64,000 nt of DNA. Origin: Nostocoides sp. Soil756 (GTDB lineage: Bacteria > Actinomycetota > Actinomycetes > Actinomycetales > Dermatophilaceae). This document shows positions 40,962-50,660 of this stretch, one piece after another. The position numbers were made by a program, and so were the translations under genes. The notes under the pieces are model-generated. The model was not told the DNA's origin and made no database searches. It was given only the letters and a program-made list of their open reading frames with translations. Within the stretch, counting starts at the first letter, position 1. Each line of letters opens with the position of its first letter. The stretch covers positions 902,286-966,285 of the forward strand of contig NZ_LMSE01000002.1 of NCBI RefSeq assembly GCF_001428065.1, in the 5' to 3' direction.

Positions 40962-41833
40962 GCGGCGCGGTGGTGCAGGTCACCGGCGAGCTCGTCGCGA
41001 ACCGGCGGGTCGGGGCCTACCACCACCTGACCGTGGTCGCGCCGGGGGTGGCCGAGCCCGCCGCGCCCGGCCAGTTCGTCGCCCTCGCGGTGGGCGGCCC
41101 CACCTCGGCCAACCTGCTGCGCCGCTGCTTCTCGCTGCACCGGGTCAAGCCCTCGGGCACCTACGGCGGCACCGTCGACGTCGTCATCGCGGCGCACGGG
41201 CCGGGCACCCAGTGGCTCACGGCCCTGCGCCCGCACGACGCCGTCGACGTCGTGGGGCCCCTGGGGCGGCCGTTCCCGCTCCCCTCGGAGTCGGTGCCGT
41301 GCGTCCTGGTGGGCGGGGGCTACGGCTCGGCGCCGCTGTTCTGGCTGGCCGAGACCCTGCGCGAGCGGGGCTGCCACGTCGAGATGGTGCTGGGCGCCGC
41401 CTCCGAGGACCGCCTGTTCGGCGTCGTCGAGGGCCGGCGCGCGGCCGATGCCGTGCACGTCACCACCGACGACGGCTCGGCCGGCCGCAAGGGCTGGGTC
41501 TCCGACGTCCTCGGCGAGGTCGTCGAGCGTACCGGGGCCGCGGTGGTCTACGCCTGCGGCCCGATGGCGATGCTGCGCTCGGTCACCGAGGTGGCGCAGG
41601 CCCACGGCGCGGTGGCCCAGGTGGCGGTCGAGGAGTCGATGGCCTGCGGCATCGGGGTCTGTATGACCTGCGTCCTGCCCGTCACCGGCTCCGACGGCCT
41701 CACCCGGATGGTCCGCTCGTGCGTCGAGGGTCCGGTCTTCCGCGGCGACCGCGTGCGCTGGGACGCCATCGGCGGCGGCATCACGCGGGTGCCCGACGAC
41801 GCGGTGGGCGCTCCGAGGCCGGGAGGCCACTGA
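40958..41833 (+). CDS. pyrK: Dihydroorotate dehydrogenase electron-transfer subunit
   Basis: A 291-residue FAD/[2Fe-2S] reductase-type protein. A ferredoxin-reductase-like FAD domain ([16 protein letters not shown]) is followed by an NAD-binding domain ([18 protein letters not shown]) and a C-terminal iron-sulfur segment [15 protein letters not shown] plus a later Cys. PyrK partners with class 1B PyrD to pass electrons to NAD. The pyrD ATG overlaps its stop, as expected for a complex. Confidence 0.93.
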
Positions 41834-42792
41834 TGGCCGACATGTCGACGACGCTCGCGGGGGCCTCGCTGCCGAACCCGGTGATGACCGCGTCCGGCTG
41901 CGCCGCGGGCGGCAAGGAGCTGCAGCGGTTCTTCCCCGTCTCCGAGCTCGGTGCGTTCGTCACCAAGACCGTGATGCGCGACCCGCGCTCCGGGCGCCCC
42001 ACCCCGAGGATGGCCGAGACGCCGTCGGGGATGCTCAACTCGATCGGGCTGCAGGGCCCCGGCATCGACGCCTTCTGCGAGCAGGACCTCGCCTGGTTGG
42101 CGGCCCAGGGCGCTCGCGTGCTGGTATCGGTCGCGGGCAACACGGCCGAGGAGTTCGGCGAGGTCGTCGAGCGGCTGGTCGCGAGCCCGGCGTGGGGGTG
42201 CGTCGTCGGGGTCGAGGCCAACATCTCGTGCCCCAACGTCGCCAACCGGGGCCTGGTCTTCGCGTGCGACCCGGTGTCCTCGGACCGGGTCGTCCGCATC
42301 GTGCGCGACCGGGTCCCCGCCGGCGTCCCGGTCTTCGCCAAGCTCACCCCCGACGTCACCGACATCGTCGCCATCGCGGCGGCGGTGCTCGGGGCGGGCG
42401 CCTCCGGGCTCACGATGGTCAACACCCTCCTGGGCATCGTCATCGACACCGACCTGCTGCGCCCGCAGCTGGCCGGGGTGACCGGAGGCCTGTCCGGGCC
42501 GGCCGTGCGCCCCGTGGCCGTGCGCGCCATCTGGCAGGTCACGGCGGCGATGCGGGCCGGCACCCTGCCGAGCGCGCCGGTCATCGGGGTCGGGGGCGTG
42601 CGCACCGGGCGTGACGCCCTCGAGCTCGTCGCCGCCGGTGCTGCCGCCGTGCAGGTCGGCACCGCCACCTTCAACGACCCGAGCGCCCCGCGCCGGGTGC
42701 TCACCGAGCTCGAGGCCGAGATCGACCGGCACGGCTTCGCGCGCTTCGCCGACGTCGTCGGCATCGCCCACGAGAGGATGGCCCGCCCATGA
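41833..42792 (+). CDS. pyrD: Dihydroorotate dehydrogenase, class 1B catalytic subunit
   Basis: A 319-residue FMN barrel enzyme. The class 1 catalytic Cys is in ANISCPNV (around residues 133-140), preceded by NSIGLQGPGIDAF and followed by AKLTPDVTDI, MVNTLLG and GVGGVRTGRDALE. Lack of an N-terminal membrane segment and the adjacent pyrK mark it as the NAD-linked 1B type rather than the quinone-linked class 2 found in mycobacteria. The stop overlaps pyrF. Confidence 0.95.
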   Translation: MADMSTTLAGASLPNPVMTASGCAAGGKELQRFFPVSELGAFVTKTVMRDPRSGRPTPRMAETPSGMLNSIGLQGPGIDAFCEQDLAWLAAQGARVLVSVAGNTAEEFGEVVERLVASPAWGCVVGVEANISCPNVANRGLVFACDPVSSDRVVRIVRDRVPAGVPVFAKLTPDVTDIVAIAAAVLGAGASGLTMVNTLLGIVIDTDLLRPQLAGVTGGLSGPAVRPVAVRAIWQVTAAMRAGTLPSAPVIGVGGVRTGRDALELVAAGAAAVQVGTATFNDPSAPRRVLTELEAEIDRHGFARFADVVGIAHERMARP

Positions 42793-43658
42793 CCGCCCCC
42801 ACCCCCTTCGGGGTCCGCCTGCGAGCGGCCATGGACGAGCACGGCCCGCTGTGCGTCGGCATCGACCCGCACCCCGCCCTGCTCGAGTCCTGGGGCCTGC
42901 CCGACACCGTCGACGGCCTCGAGCGCTTCGCGCTGACCTGCGTCGAGGCCTTCGGGGGGGCCGTGGCCTGTGTGAAGCCGCAGTCGGCGTTCTTCGAACG
43001 GTTCGGCTCGCGCGGCGTCGCCGTGCTCGAGCGCACCCTCGACGGGCTGCGGGAGGCCGGGACCCTCAGCCTGCTCGACGCCAAGCGCGGCGACATCGGC
43101 ACCACGATGGCGGGCTACGCCCAGGCCTACCTGTCCGACGCCTCCCCGCTGCGGGCCGACGCCCTCACCGTGAGCCCGTACCTGGGCTACGAGTCCCTGC
43201 GCCCGGCCCTCGACCTGGCCGCCGCCACCGGCCGGGGCCTGTTCGTCCTGACGCTCACCTCGAACCCGGAGGGCCCGTCCGTGCAGCACGCCGTCCGCGA
43301 GGGGCGCAGCGTCGCGGCGTCGGTCGTCGCCGGAGTGGCCGTCGACAACGCGCCGGCCCGGGCGGCGGGGGCGCTCGGCAGCGTGGGCACCGTGGTCGGC
43401 GCCACCGTGGGCTCGGCGATCGAGGACCTCGGGCTCGACCTGGCGGGCGCCGGCGGCCCGGTGCTGGCCCCGGGGCTCGGCGCCCAGGGTGGCACCCCCG
43501 ACGGGCTGCGGGCGACGTTCGGGGACGCGCTGGGGCTGGTGCTCGGCACCAGCTCGCGCGAGGTGCTCCGCGCGGGCCCCCAGGCCGCCGGGCTGCGGGC
43601 TGCGGCGCGGGCCGGCGCCGCGGTCCTGGCAGCGGCTGTCGAAACACCCCGGGGCTGA
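42789..43658 (+). CDS. pyrF: Orotidine 5'-phosphate decarboxylase (type 2)
   Basis: A 289-residue OMP decarboxylase producing UMP. The catalytic motif LLDAKRGDIGTTMAGYAQAY lies near residues 96-115, and CVGIDPHPALLESWGL opens the barrel. The length and sequence fit the longer type 2 enzymes of actinobacteria. The ATG overlaps the pyrD stop. It ends the pyrimidine operon; a new promoter for mihF follows. Confidence 0.95.
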   Translation: MTAPTPFGVRLRAAMDEHGPLCVGIDPHPALLESWGLPDTVDGLERFALTCVEAFGGAVACVKPQSAFFERFGSRGVAVLERTLDGLREAGTLSLLDAKRGDIGTTMAGYAQAYLSDASPLRADALTVSPYLGYESLRPALDLAAATGRGLFVLTLTSNPEGPSVQHAVREGRSVAASVVAGVAVDNAPARAAGALGSVGTVVGATVGSAIEDLGLDLAGAGGPVLAPGLGAQGGTPDGLRATFGDALGLVLGTSSREVLRAGPQAAGLRAAARAGAAVLAAAVETPRG

Positions 43659-43682
43659 GGACACGCTCAGAGACCGGGCAGG

Positions 43683-43688
43683 TACAGT
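43683..43688 (+). promoter_or_regulatory. -10 element of the mihF operon (TACAGT)
   Basis: TACAGT about 61 nt before GTG 43750. The leader has GAGGA at 43738-43742 as ribosome-binding site. It separates mihF-gmk-rpoZ-coaBC from the pyr operon, although read-through is possible. Confidence 0.5.
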
Positions 43689-43749
43689 CGCGAGGGTACC
43701 GCCGGGTGTTGAGCAGCCAGCATCCGCACGTCAGATCGAGGATCACTTC

Positions 43750-44067
43750 GTGGCACTTCCTCCACTCACCCAGGAACAGCGGACCGCAGCGCTCGAGAAG
43801 GCCGCCGCGTCCCGGCGCGAACGCGCCGAGGTCAAGAACCGCCTCAAGCGCTCGGGCGCGTCTCTGCAGGGCGTCATCGCCGACGGCCGTACCAACGACG
43901 TCATCGGCAAGATGCGGGTCTCGGCCCTGCTCGAGTCCATGCCTGGCGTGGGGCGGGTGCGAGCCCGCCAGATCATGGAGGAGATCGGCATCTCCGAGAG
44001 CCGGCGGGTGCGCGGGCTCGGCCAGAACCAGGTGGCCGCCCTGCTCGACCGCTTCGGGCGGCAGTGA
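43750..44067 (+). CDS. mihF: Actinobacterial integration host factor MihF
   Basis: A 105-residue basic nucleoid protein. The N-terminal helix ([20 protein letters not shown]) leads to a core with [17 protein letters not shown] and the end [19 protein letters not shown], the helix-two-turn-helix DNA-binding region of mIHF/sIHF. It binds DNA without strong sequence preference. GTG 43750 gives the standard N-terminus. It precedes gmk and rpoZ as in Mycobacterium and Streptomyces. The gmk GTG overlaps its stop. Confidence 0.95.
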   Translation: MALPPLTQEQRTAALEKAAASRRERAEVKNRLKRSGASLQGVIADGRTNDVIGKMRVSALLESMPGVGRVRARQIMEEIGISESRRVRGLGQNQVAALLDRFGRQ

Positions 44068-44645
44068 CGGGCCGCTCCCGCCTCACCGTCCTCGCCGGGC
44101 CGACCGCGGTCGGCAAGGGGACCCTCGCGGCGTACGTCCGCGTGCACCATCCGCAGGTGTGGCTCTCGGTCTCCGCGACGACTCGCCGACCCCGCCCGGG
44201 TGAGGTCGACGGTGTGCACTACCACTTCGTCGACGACGAGCGCTTCGAGCAGATGGTCCGTGACGGCGAGCTCCTCGAGTGGGCCGTCGTGCACGGCCGG
44301 GCCAAGTACGGCACCCCGCGCGCGCCCGTCGAGGAGGTCCTTGCCGCCGGCCGGCCCGCCCTCCTCGAGATCGACCTCCAGGGGGCCCGCCAGGTGCGCG
44401 CCAGCATGCCGGACGCCTTCTTCGTGTTCCTGATGCCGCCCAGCTGGGACGAGCTGGTGCGCCGGCTCGTGGGGCGCGGCACCGAGGACGAGGCCGAGCG
44501 GGCGGCCCGGCTCGACACCGCCCGGGTCGAGCTGGCCGCCGCCGAGGAGTTCGACGTCACCATCGTCAACGACGACGTTCGGCGCGCCGCGGAGGAACTC
44601 GTATCATGGACGGGAAACCCCGCACCCCGAGCGAATCGAGACTGA
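44064..44645 (+). CDS. gmk: Guanylate kinase
   Basis: A 193-residue GMP kinase. The P-loop is [15 protein letters not shown] (residues 11-25). The GMP-binding segment [21 protein letters not shown] and [18 protein letters not shown] are diagnostic. The GTG overlaps the mihF stop (GTGA). rpoZ follows three nt later. Confidence 0.96.
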   Translation: MTGRSRLTVLAGPTAVGKGTLAAYVRVHHPQVWLSVSATTRRPRPGEVDGVHYHFVDDERFEQMVRDGELLEWAVVHGRAKYGTPRAPVEEVLAAGRPALLEIDLQGARQVRASMPDAFFVFLMPPSWDELVRRLVGRGTEDEAERAARLDTARVELAAAEEFDVTIVNDDVRRAAEELVSWTGNPAPRANRD

Positions 44646-44648
44646 CGC

Positions 44649-44936
44649 GTGTCCGGAACCATCGCGAACCCCATCGGCATCACCAACCCGCCGATCGACG
44701 AGCTCCTCGAGCGCGCCGACTCCAAGTACGCGCTCGTCCTCTACTCGGCCAAGCGGGCCCGGCAGATCAACGCCTACTACGCCCAGCTCCAGGAGGGCCT
44801 GCTCGAGTACGTCGGGCCGCTCGTCGACTCCGAGGTCCACGAGAAGCCGCTGTCGATCTCCCTGCGCGAGATCAACGAGGGGCTGCTCACCTCCGAGCCG
44901 ACCAACGACGCCGGCGAGCTCCTCCCCAAGGCCTGA
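44649..44936 (+). CDS. rpoZ: RNA polymerase omega subunit
   Basis: A 95-residue omega subunit. [20 protein letters not shown] and [16 protein letters not shown] are the conserved segments near residues 10-50 that contact the beta-prime subunit. The acidic C-terminal tail is as usual. GTG 44649 is the first start after gmk. Order gmk-rpoZ-coaBC is the actinobacterial standard. Confidence 0.95.
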   Translation: MSGTIANPIGITNPPIDELLERADSKYALVLYSAKRARQINAYYAQLQEGLLEYVGPLVDSEVHEKPLSISLREINEGLLTSEPTNDAGELLPKA

Positions 44937-44940
44937 CCGC

Positions 44941-46200
44941 GTGAAGGTCGTCCTCGGGGTCGCCGGGGGCATCGCGGCGTACAAGGCCTGTTCGCTGCTG
45001 CGCCTGCTCTCCGAGGCCGGCCACGACGTCACCGTCGTCCCCACGGCCTCCGCCCTGCACTTCGTGGGCGAGGCGACCTGGGCGGCGCTGTCGGGCAAGC
45101 CGGTGCACACCGACGTCTGGTCCGACATCACCGAGGTGCCGCACGTGCGGATCGGCCAGGAGGCCGACCTGGTGGTCGTCGCCCCGGCCACGGCCGACCT
45201 GCTGGCCCGCGCCGCCGCCGGTCAGGCCGACGACCTGCTCACCAACGTGCTGCTCACGGCCCGCTGCCCGGTGGTGATGGCCCCGGCCATGCACACCGAG
45301 ATGTACGAGCACCCGGCCACCCAGGCCAACATCGCCACCCTGAGCGAGCGCGGCGTGCACATCGTGCCGCCCGCCTCGGGGCGCCTCACCGGCAAGGACA
45401 CCGGCCCCGGCCGGCTGCCCGAGCCCGCCGAGCTGTTCGCCGTGTGCGAGCGGGTCCTGGCGCAGGGCGGCCCCGGGGGCGAGGTGCCCGCCGGGCCGGC
45501 GGCGCGTGGCCCGCTGGCCGGGCGCCGCGTGGTGGTCACCGCCGGCGGTACCCGTGAGCCGCTCGACCCGGTGCGCTACCTGGGCAACCGCAGCTCCGGC
45601 AAGCAGGGGTACGCCCTCGCCGCGGTCGCCGCGGCCCGGGGCGCCGAGGTCGTGCTGGTCACGACGTCCGGCCTGCCGGTGCCCGCCGGGGTCCGGGCCG
45701 TCCCCGTCGAGACCGCCCTCGAGATGGAGGCCGCGGTGCGCGAGGCGGCCGGCGAGGCCGATGTCGTGGTGATGGCCGCGGCCGTCGCCGACTTCCGGCC
45801 GGCGCAGGTCGCCGCGCACAAGATCAAGAAGACGCACGAGCTCGGCCCCGACGGCGCCGCCGACACGTCGGCGCCGGCCGTCGCGCTGGTCCGCAACCCC
45901 GACATCCTGGCCGGGCTGGTCGCCGCACGGGGGGCGTCGTCGTCGCCGCTGGTCGTGGGGTTCGCGGCCGAGACCGGTGACGAGGAGGGCACGGTGCTCG
46001 AGCACGGCCGCGCCAAGCTCGAGCGCAAGGGCTGCGACGTCCTCGTGGTCAACGAGGTCGGGGGCGGGCTCGCTTTCGGCACGGACGACAACACGGTCCA
46101 CGTCCTGCGCCGGGGGAGCGAGGACGTCGTCGACGTCGGGCCGGCGAGCAAGCACGACGTGGCCGCCGCCGTCTGGGACGTCGTCGCCGAGCTCCTCTGA
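44941..46200 (+). CDS. coaBC: Bifunctional phosphopantothenoylcysteine decarboxylase / phosphopantothenate-cysteine ligase
   Basis: A 419-residue fusion. The CoaC flavoprotein half (residues 1-185) has GVAGGIAAYKACSLLR and MAPAMHTEMYEHPATQ. The CoaB ligase half starts near residue 195 with VVVTAGGTREPLDPVRYLGN and RSSGKQGYALA, and contains AAAVADFRP. It makes 4'-phosphopantetheine for coenzyme A. GTG 44941 is chosen because the flavin motif begins immediately. It is convergent with the coiled-coil operon. Confidence 0.96.
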   Translation: MKVVLGVAGGIAAYKACSLLRLLSEAGHDVTVVPTASALHFVGEATWAALSGKPVHTDVWSDITEVPHVRIGQEADLVVVAPATADLLARAAAGQADDLLTNVLLTARCPVVMAPAMHTEMYEHPATQANIATLSERGVHIVPPASGRLTGKDTGPGRLPEPAELFAVCERVLAQGGPGGEVPAGPAARGPLAGRRVVVTAGGTREPLDPVRYLGNRSSGKQGYALAAVAAARGAEVVLVTTSGLPVPAGVRAVPVETALEMEAAVREAAGEADVVVMAAAVADFRPAQVAAHKIKKTHELGPDGAADTSAPAVALVRNPDILAGLVAARGASSSPLVVGFAAETGDEEGTVLEHGRAKLERKGCDVLVVNEVGGGLAFGTDDNTVHVLRRGSEDVVDVGPASKHDVAAAVWDVVAELL

Positions 46201-46216
46201 GCCGGCCGGGGCGCCC

Positions 46217-46513
46217 TCAGTCGGCGGTGTACTCCACCGACCAGCCGCGTCCCAGCTCGGCCTCCAGGTCGCGCGCGTGCCGCCGCCCGGCCTCCAGCCA
46301 CGCGGCGTAGGCGTCCTTCTCGCGGACCACGTACGCGGGCCCGAGGAGTCGCTCCCACTCGCGGGCCCACGCGCGCAGGGCGTCGCGCAGCCGGGCCGAC
46401 ACCGGCAGCCGGTCGAGGTCGACCATGCCGTCGTCGGCCCACACCGGGTCGGCGCTGTGGTCCGGGAACACCCGCAGCCGCTGGGGCCGCAGGGCTGCCG
46501 GGCCGGGGCTCAC
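46217..46513 (-). CDS. Small protein co-translated with coiled-coil genes, unknown
   Basis: A 98-residue protein with Trp/Asp/Arg-rich segments (DPVWADDGMVDLDRLPVS, LRAWAREWERLLGPAYV). The GTG start overlaps the stop of the upstream coiled-coil gene, so it is the third gene of that operon. The FPDHSADPVWA opening recalls small actinobacterial proteins of unknown role. No motif gives a function. Its conserved coupling, if confirmed in other genomes, would tie it to the filament-like proteins. Confidence 0.72.
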   Translation of the reverse strand: MSPGPAALRPQRLRVFPDHSADPVWADDGMVDLDRLPVSARLRDALRAWAREWERLLGPAYVVREKDAYAAWLEAGRRHARDLEAELGRGWSVEYTAD

Positions 46514-47748
46514 CGCCGCGCGGCCTGCTTCTTGCGGCCCTGGGGCGCGGGGGCGTCCTCAGCCGGGTGCGTCTCGGCCGGCACGTCGGCCGGCGCGTCG
46601 GCCGCGGTGTCGGGGGCCTGGGCGGCCGGCTCCTCACCGGTGGCGGCGTCCTCCGGCTCGACCTCCTCCTCGACGGTCTCGGTGTGCTCGACCTCGGTGT
46701 GCTCGGTCCCGGTGTGCTCCGGCTCGGCGTGCTCGCCCTCGGCCGGTGCGTCGGTCTGCGCGTCGGCCGGCGCCTCGGGGGCCTGGGCCGTGGTCTCGTC
46801 CGGCTGACCGGCGATGGCCTCGGCCGCCGCCGGCCCGCCGAGGGTGGCCAGCATGTTGCGGACGTTCGAGAGCTGGGCGGTGATGCTGTCGCGACGGGCG
46901 GTGGCGGCGGCCAGCTCGCGCTCGGAGTCGCGGCGGACCCGCTCGGCCTGCTCGCGCGCGGCCCGCACCAGCTGGGCGGCCTCGGAGCGGGCGGCCTCGA
47001 GGACGCGCGCGGCCTCCTCGGACTTGGCCCGGTGGTCCTCGTCGGCCTCGCGGGCCAGCAGGTCGGCCCGCTCCTGCACCGCACGCAGGGCGGCGTCCTG
47101 CTTGGCCATCTGCTCGGTGAACTCGGCGGCCGCGCGGTCACGGCGCTCGCCGAGGGTCTTCTCGAAGTCGGCGGCCTGCGCCGCCGCCGTCGCGCGCTGC
47201 TTCTCGAAGTACGCCTCGGCCTCCTCGCGGCGCGCCGCCGCCTCGCGGGCCGCGTCGTCGACGATGGAGTCGGCCTCGGCCTTGGCCCGGGCCAGCACCT
47301 GGGCCCCGTCGGTGTCGGCCCGGTTGCGCACCTCCTCGGCGTACCGGTCGGCCTCGGCCCGCACCAGCTGGGTCTCCTCGGTGGCGACGCGGCGGGCCTC
47401 GTCGGCCTCGCCCTGCGCAGCCTGGCGGATGGCGCCGGCCTCCTCGTCGGCGAGCCCGAGCATCCGCCCGATCCGCTCGCCGAGATCGGCGAAGGTGGGG
47501 CTGGAGGCCTTGCGGCTCTGCTCCTCGAGCTCGGCGACCTTGGCCCGGTGGGCCTCGAGCTCACCGGCCGCGGCATCCTGGTCCTGACGGACCTTGGTCA
47601 GCTGCACCGAGGTCTCGGCGGCCTCCTGACGCGCGGCCTCCGCCTCACGCCGGGCCGACTCGACGGCCTGGTGCAGGGCAGCCACATGGGCGTCGACCTG
47701 GACGGGGTCGTAGCCACGGAAGACGGTCGGGAACTCCGGCTGGTTCAT
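46510..47748 (-). CDS. DivIVA-domain coiled-coil protein (Scy/FilP-like)
   Basis: A 412-residue protein. The N-terminal FPTVFRGYDPVQVDAHVAAL (residues 6-25) matches the membrane-targeting start of DivIVA-like proteins. Residues about 25-290 are an Ala/Glu/Arg coiled coil, with repeated EAxxxA segments. The C-terminal about 110 residues are Glu/Ala/Pro/Thr-rich with HTE repeats and end in a basic RKKQAARR. DivIVA homologues mark curved membrane and recruit growth or division machinery; Scy and FilP of Streptomyces are filament-like. The start overlaps the upstream stop (ATGA). Confidence 0.82.
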   Translation of the reverse strand: MNQPEFPTVFRGYDPVQVDAHVAALHQAVESARREAEAARQEAAETSVQLTKVRQDQDAAAGELEAHRAKVAELEEQSRKASSPTFADLGERIGRMLGLADEEAGAIRQAAQGEADEARRVATEETQLVRAEADRYAEEVRNRADTDGAQVLARAKAEADSIVDDAAREAAARREEAEAYFEKQRATAAAQAADFEKTLGERRDRAAAEFTEQMAKQDAALRAVQERADLLAREADEDHRAKSEEAARVLEAARSEAAQLVRAAREQAERVRRDSERELAAATARRDSITAQLSNVRNMLATLGGPAAAEAIAGQPDETTAQAPEAPADAQTDAPAEGEHAEPEHTGTEHTEVEHTETVEEEVEPEDAATGEEPAAQAPDTAADAPADVPAETHPAEDAPAPQGRKKQAARR

Positions 47749-49244
47749 GAGGACTCCTGCGGATCAGAGGGGCTGTCGAGCGGTACGAGGGCGGGCTCGG
47801 GCGCCCGCGAACCGCCCGGCACGGGCCCGGCCGGGGCCGGGTCCTGGACGGCGAGGGCCTCGATGACCCCGGACAACCGTCCGAGCTGCGCCGTGATCGC
47901 ATCACGTCGCGCTGCGAGTGTATGCACCTCGGCGCGGGCCCGCTCGACGGCGGCGTGGGCCTCCGCGCGGACGGTGTCGGCGCGCTGGCGCGCCTCGTCG
48001 GACGCCTGGACGATCTCGGCCCGGGCGGCGCGGTGGTACTCGTGCGCCTCCCGCTGCATCCGCTCGACATCCTCGGCCGCGCGGCGTCGCACCAGTCGGG
48101 CGCCCTCCTCGGCCTCGGCCAGTCGGCGCTCGGCGCGCGTGGTGGACTCGCACTCGCGGCGACGGGCCTCCTCGAGGAGCCGCTCGGAGTCGGCCGCGGC
48201 GGCGCTGCGGGTGCGCTCGGCGTCGGCCCGGGCCTCGGCCAGGACGGACTCGGCCTGCTCGCGCAGCCGGCGCGACTCGGCCTCGGCCTCGGCGAGGCGG
48301 TCGCGGGCCTTGGCGGTGGCGCTCCCGAGGACGGTCTGGACCCGGTGCCGGTGGGTGCGCGCCCGCTCGGCCAGCTCCTGGTGGTGCTCGCGCGCCCGGC
48401 GCTCGCGCTCGGACTCGGTGCGCTCGAGGATCTGGCGGACGGTGCCCTCGGCCCAGGCGAGGTGCTTCTCGGCCGCGTCGACGGTGGCGTGCGCCTCGGC
48501 CTCGGCCTCGGTGACGATCCGCGCGGCGGCGGCCCGAGCGTCCTCGACGAGGAGGTCGGCCTCGACCCGGGCGCCGTTCTCGCGGGTGGTCAGGGCGGCC
48601 AGGCGGGCGGCGACCTCGGTCTCGGCCTCCTCGCGGTGCCGTGCCGCGTAGGTGTCGGCCTCCTGGCGCAGGCCGCGCAGCTCGTGCTCGGTGGACTCGC
48701 GCAGCGCCACGAGCTCGCCGGTGTGCCGTTCGTGCTCCTGGGCCCAGCGCTCCTGGTGGGCCCGTTCCTCGCCGGCCAGGCGCGCCATGGTGCTCGCGTG
48801 CTCACTGCGGGCGTCGCCCAGCAGGGCCTCGGCCCGTTCCCGGGCCTCGGCCAGGAGGGCGGCGGCCTGCTCCTGGGCGATGGTGAGGGCCTCGTCGCTG
48901 GCCTTCGTGGCGCCGGCCCGGAGCTGGGCCGCCTGGTCGGCCGCGTCGGCCAGCATGATCTCGACCTCGGCGCGGGTGTCGGCCAGGGTCCGGTCGGCGT
49001 CGGCGCGTCCGGTCTCCAGCCGTGCGGTGAGAGCAGCGAGCTCGTGCGCGGCGGCGGCCGTCTCGTCGCGGACCCGCGCGGACTCGGCCCGGGCCTCGCT
49101 GAGCTCGCGGTCGGCCTCCTCGCGCAGCTGGTCGGCCAGGGTCTGCGCCCGGGTCAGCAGTCCCAGCGCCTCGTCGACCGGGCTCGCGTGTGGCACAGGC
49201 GGGGGGCCTGTCGTCGTCGGCTCGCTGCTGGACCGGTCGGACAC
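47745..49244 (-). CDS. Long coiled-coil protein, intermediate-filament/Scy-like
   Basis: A 499-residue protein, nearly all Ala/Glu/Arg/Gln coiled coil from about residue 45 to 460, with a Ser/Pro-rich N-terminus and a Pro-rich C-terminus. Blocks such as [17 protein letters not shown] and [20 protein letters not shown] suggest a rod. GTG 49244 is chosen because a TGTAAT-like element lies about nine nt upstream and the frame before it is low complexity. It is the first gene of a three-gene coupled operon divergent from metK. Function is inferred from fold only: a cytoskeletal scaffold. Confidence 0.78.
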   Translation of the reverse strand: MSDRSSSEPTTTGPPPVPHASPVDEALGLLTRAQTLADQLREEADRELSEARAESARVRDETAAAAHELAALTARLETGRADADRTLADTRAEVEIMLADAADQAAQLRAGATKASDEALTIAQEQAAALLAEARERAEALLGDARSEHASTMARLAGEERAHQERWAQEHERHTGELVALRESTEHELRGLRQEADTYAARHREEAETEVAARLAALTTRENGARVEADLLVEDARAAAARIVTEAEAEAHATVDAAEKHLAWAEGTVRQILERTESERERRAREHHQELAERARTHRHRVQTVLGSATAKARDRLAEAEAESRRLREQAESVLAEARADAERTRSAAAADSERLLEEARRRECESTTRAERRLAEAEEGARLVRRRAAEDVERMQREAHEYHRAARAEIVQASDEARQRADTVRAEAHAAVERARAEVHTLAARRDAITAQLGRLSGVIEALAVQDPAPAGPVPGGSRAPEPALVPLDSPSDPQESS

Positions 49245-49309
49245 GAGCCCATGATTACAGAACCGCCCGCCACGTGCCGGACCGCCGCGAGCGGGTCTCG
49301 CCGGACAGG

Positions 49310-49315
49310 TAGATT
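49310..49315 (+). promoter_or_regulatory. -10 element of metK (TAGATT)
   Basis: TAGATT about 55 nt before GTG 49371. The leader includes a clear AAGGAG at 49358-49363. No SAM riboswitch core was recognised in the short leader. Confidence 0.5.
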
Positions 49316-49370
49316 GTCGGGGTGCCATCACCGGTTCTCGGTGGATGTCGTCCCACGAAGGAGTTGCCGC

Positions 49371-50591
49371 GTGTCCGCACGCCTGTTCACGTCCGAGTCC
49401 GTCACCGAGGGTCACCCGGACAAGATCTGTGACCAGATCTCCGACAGCATCCTCGACGCCCTCCTGGCCCAGGACCCGCACAGCCGGGTCGCGGTCGAGA
49501 CGATGGTGACGACCGGCCTCGTGCACGTCGCCGGCGAGGTGACCACCGAGGCCTACGTGGAGATCCCGCAGGTCGTCCGCGAGACGGTGCTCGGCATCGG
49601 CTACGACTCCTCGACCAAGGGTTTCGACGGCGCCTCGTGCGGCGTCGAGGTCTCGATCGGGCAGCAGAGCCCCGACATCGCCCAGGGCGTCGACACCGCG
49701 TTCGAGAACCGCACCGGCGGGGTCGACCCCAAGGACAAGCAGGGCGCCGGCGACCAGGGCCTGATGTTCGGTTACGCCTGCGACGACACCCCCGAGCTGA
49801 TGCCGCTGCCGATCTACCTCGCGCACCGGCTCGCCGAGCGGCTCACCGCGGTCCGCAAGAACGGCGAGCTGTCCTACCTGCGCCCCGACGGCAAGACCCA
49901 GGTCACCATCGCCTACGAGGGCGACACGGCGGTCTCGCTCGACGCGGTGGTGCTCTCGACCCAGCACGCCGACGACATCAGCCTCGAGGGCCTGCTCGAC
50001 CCCGACATCCGCAGCCACGTCATCGAGCCGGTCCTGGCCGAGCTCGCCGAGTCCGGCACGCAGCTGCGTACCGACTCCTACACGACCTACATCAACCCCA
50101 CCGGCAAGTTCGTCATCGGGGGCCCGATGGGCGACGCCGGCCTCACCGGCCGCAAGATCATCGTCGACACCTACGGCGGGATGGCCCGCCACGGCGGTGG
50201 CGCCTTCTCGGGCAAGGACCCCTCGAAGGTCGACCGCTCGGCGGCCTACGCGACCCGCTGGGTCGCCAAGAACGTCGTCGCCGCGGGCCTGGCTCGCCGC
50301 TGCGAGGTGCAGGTGGCCTACGCCATCGGCGTCGCCCAGCCCGTGGGGCTCTACGTCGAGACCTTCGGCACCGAGACCGCGCCGGTCGACACGATCCAGG
50401 CGGCCATCCGTCGCGTCTTCGACCTGCGCCCGCTGGCCATCCTCGAGGACCTCGAGCTGCTCCGGCCCATCTACAAGCCGACCGCCGCCTACGGCCACTT
50501 CGGCCGTACCGGCGCCGCGGGCGTCGACAACGCCTTCACCTGGGAGCGCACCGACCGCGTCGAGGCCCTCCAGCGCGCGGTGGCCGGCTGA
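49371..50591 (+). CDS. metK: S-adenosylmethionine synthetase
   Basis: A 406-residue enzyme forming SAM from methionine and ATP. It has [20 protein letters not shown] at the N-terminus, the [12 protein letters not shown] hexapeptide region near residue 122, and the P-loop-like [19 protein letters not shown] near residue 280. GTG 49371 is selected by AAGGAG seven nt upstream and the family N-terminus. It precedes priA, as in many actinobacteria where SAM synthesis is linked to priA-fmt. Confidence 0.97.
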   Translation: MSARLFTSESVTEGHPDKICDQISDSILDALLAQDPHSRVAVETMVTTGLVHVAGEVTTEAYVEIPQVVRETVLGIGYDSSTKGFDGASCGVEVSIGQQSPDIAQGVDTAFENRTGGVDPKDKQGAGDQGLMFGYACDDTPELMPLPIYLAHRLAERLTAVRKNGELSYLRPDGKTQVTIAYEGDTAVSLDAVVLSTQHADDISLEGLLDPDIRSHVIEPVLAELAESGTQLRTDSYTTYINPTGKFVIGGPMGDAGLTGRKIIVDTYGGMARHGGGAFSGKDPSKVDRSAAYATRWVAKNVVAAGLARRCEVQVAYAIGVAQPVGLYVETFGTETAPVDTIQAAIRRVFDLRPLAILEDLELLRPIYKPTAAYGHFGRTGAAGVDNAFTWERTDRVEALQRAVAG

Positions 50592-50647
50592 CCGGCCCGT
50601 CGTCCACAGGTGGAGCCCGCCGGCCTTTGGGCGTCGGCGGGCTCCGC

Positions 50648-50653
50648 TAGGTT
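50648..50653 (+). promoter_or_regulatory. -10 element (TAGGTT), leaderless-type, for priA
   Basis: TAGGTT, seven nt, then GTG 50661. It sits just after the metK stop, giving priA its own promoter. Confidence 0.5.
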
Positions 50654-50660
50654 CGGGGCC

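Noticed and set aside
49245..49370. SAM riboswitch upstream of metK
   Set aside because: The leader after TAGATT is only about 55 nt and shows no SAM aptamer core; a normal AAGGAG site is present.
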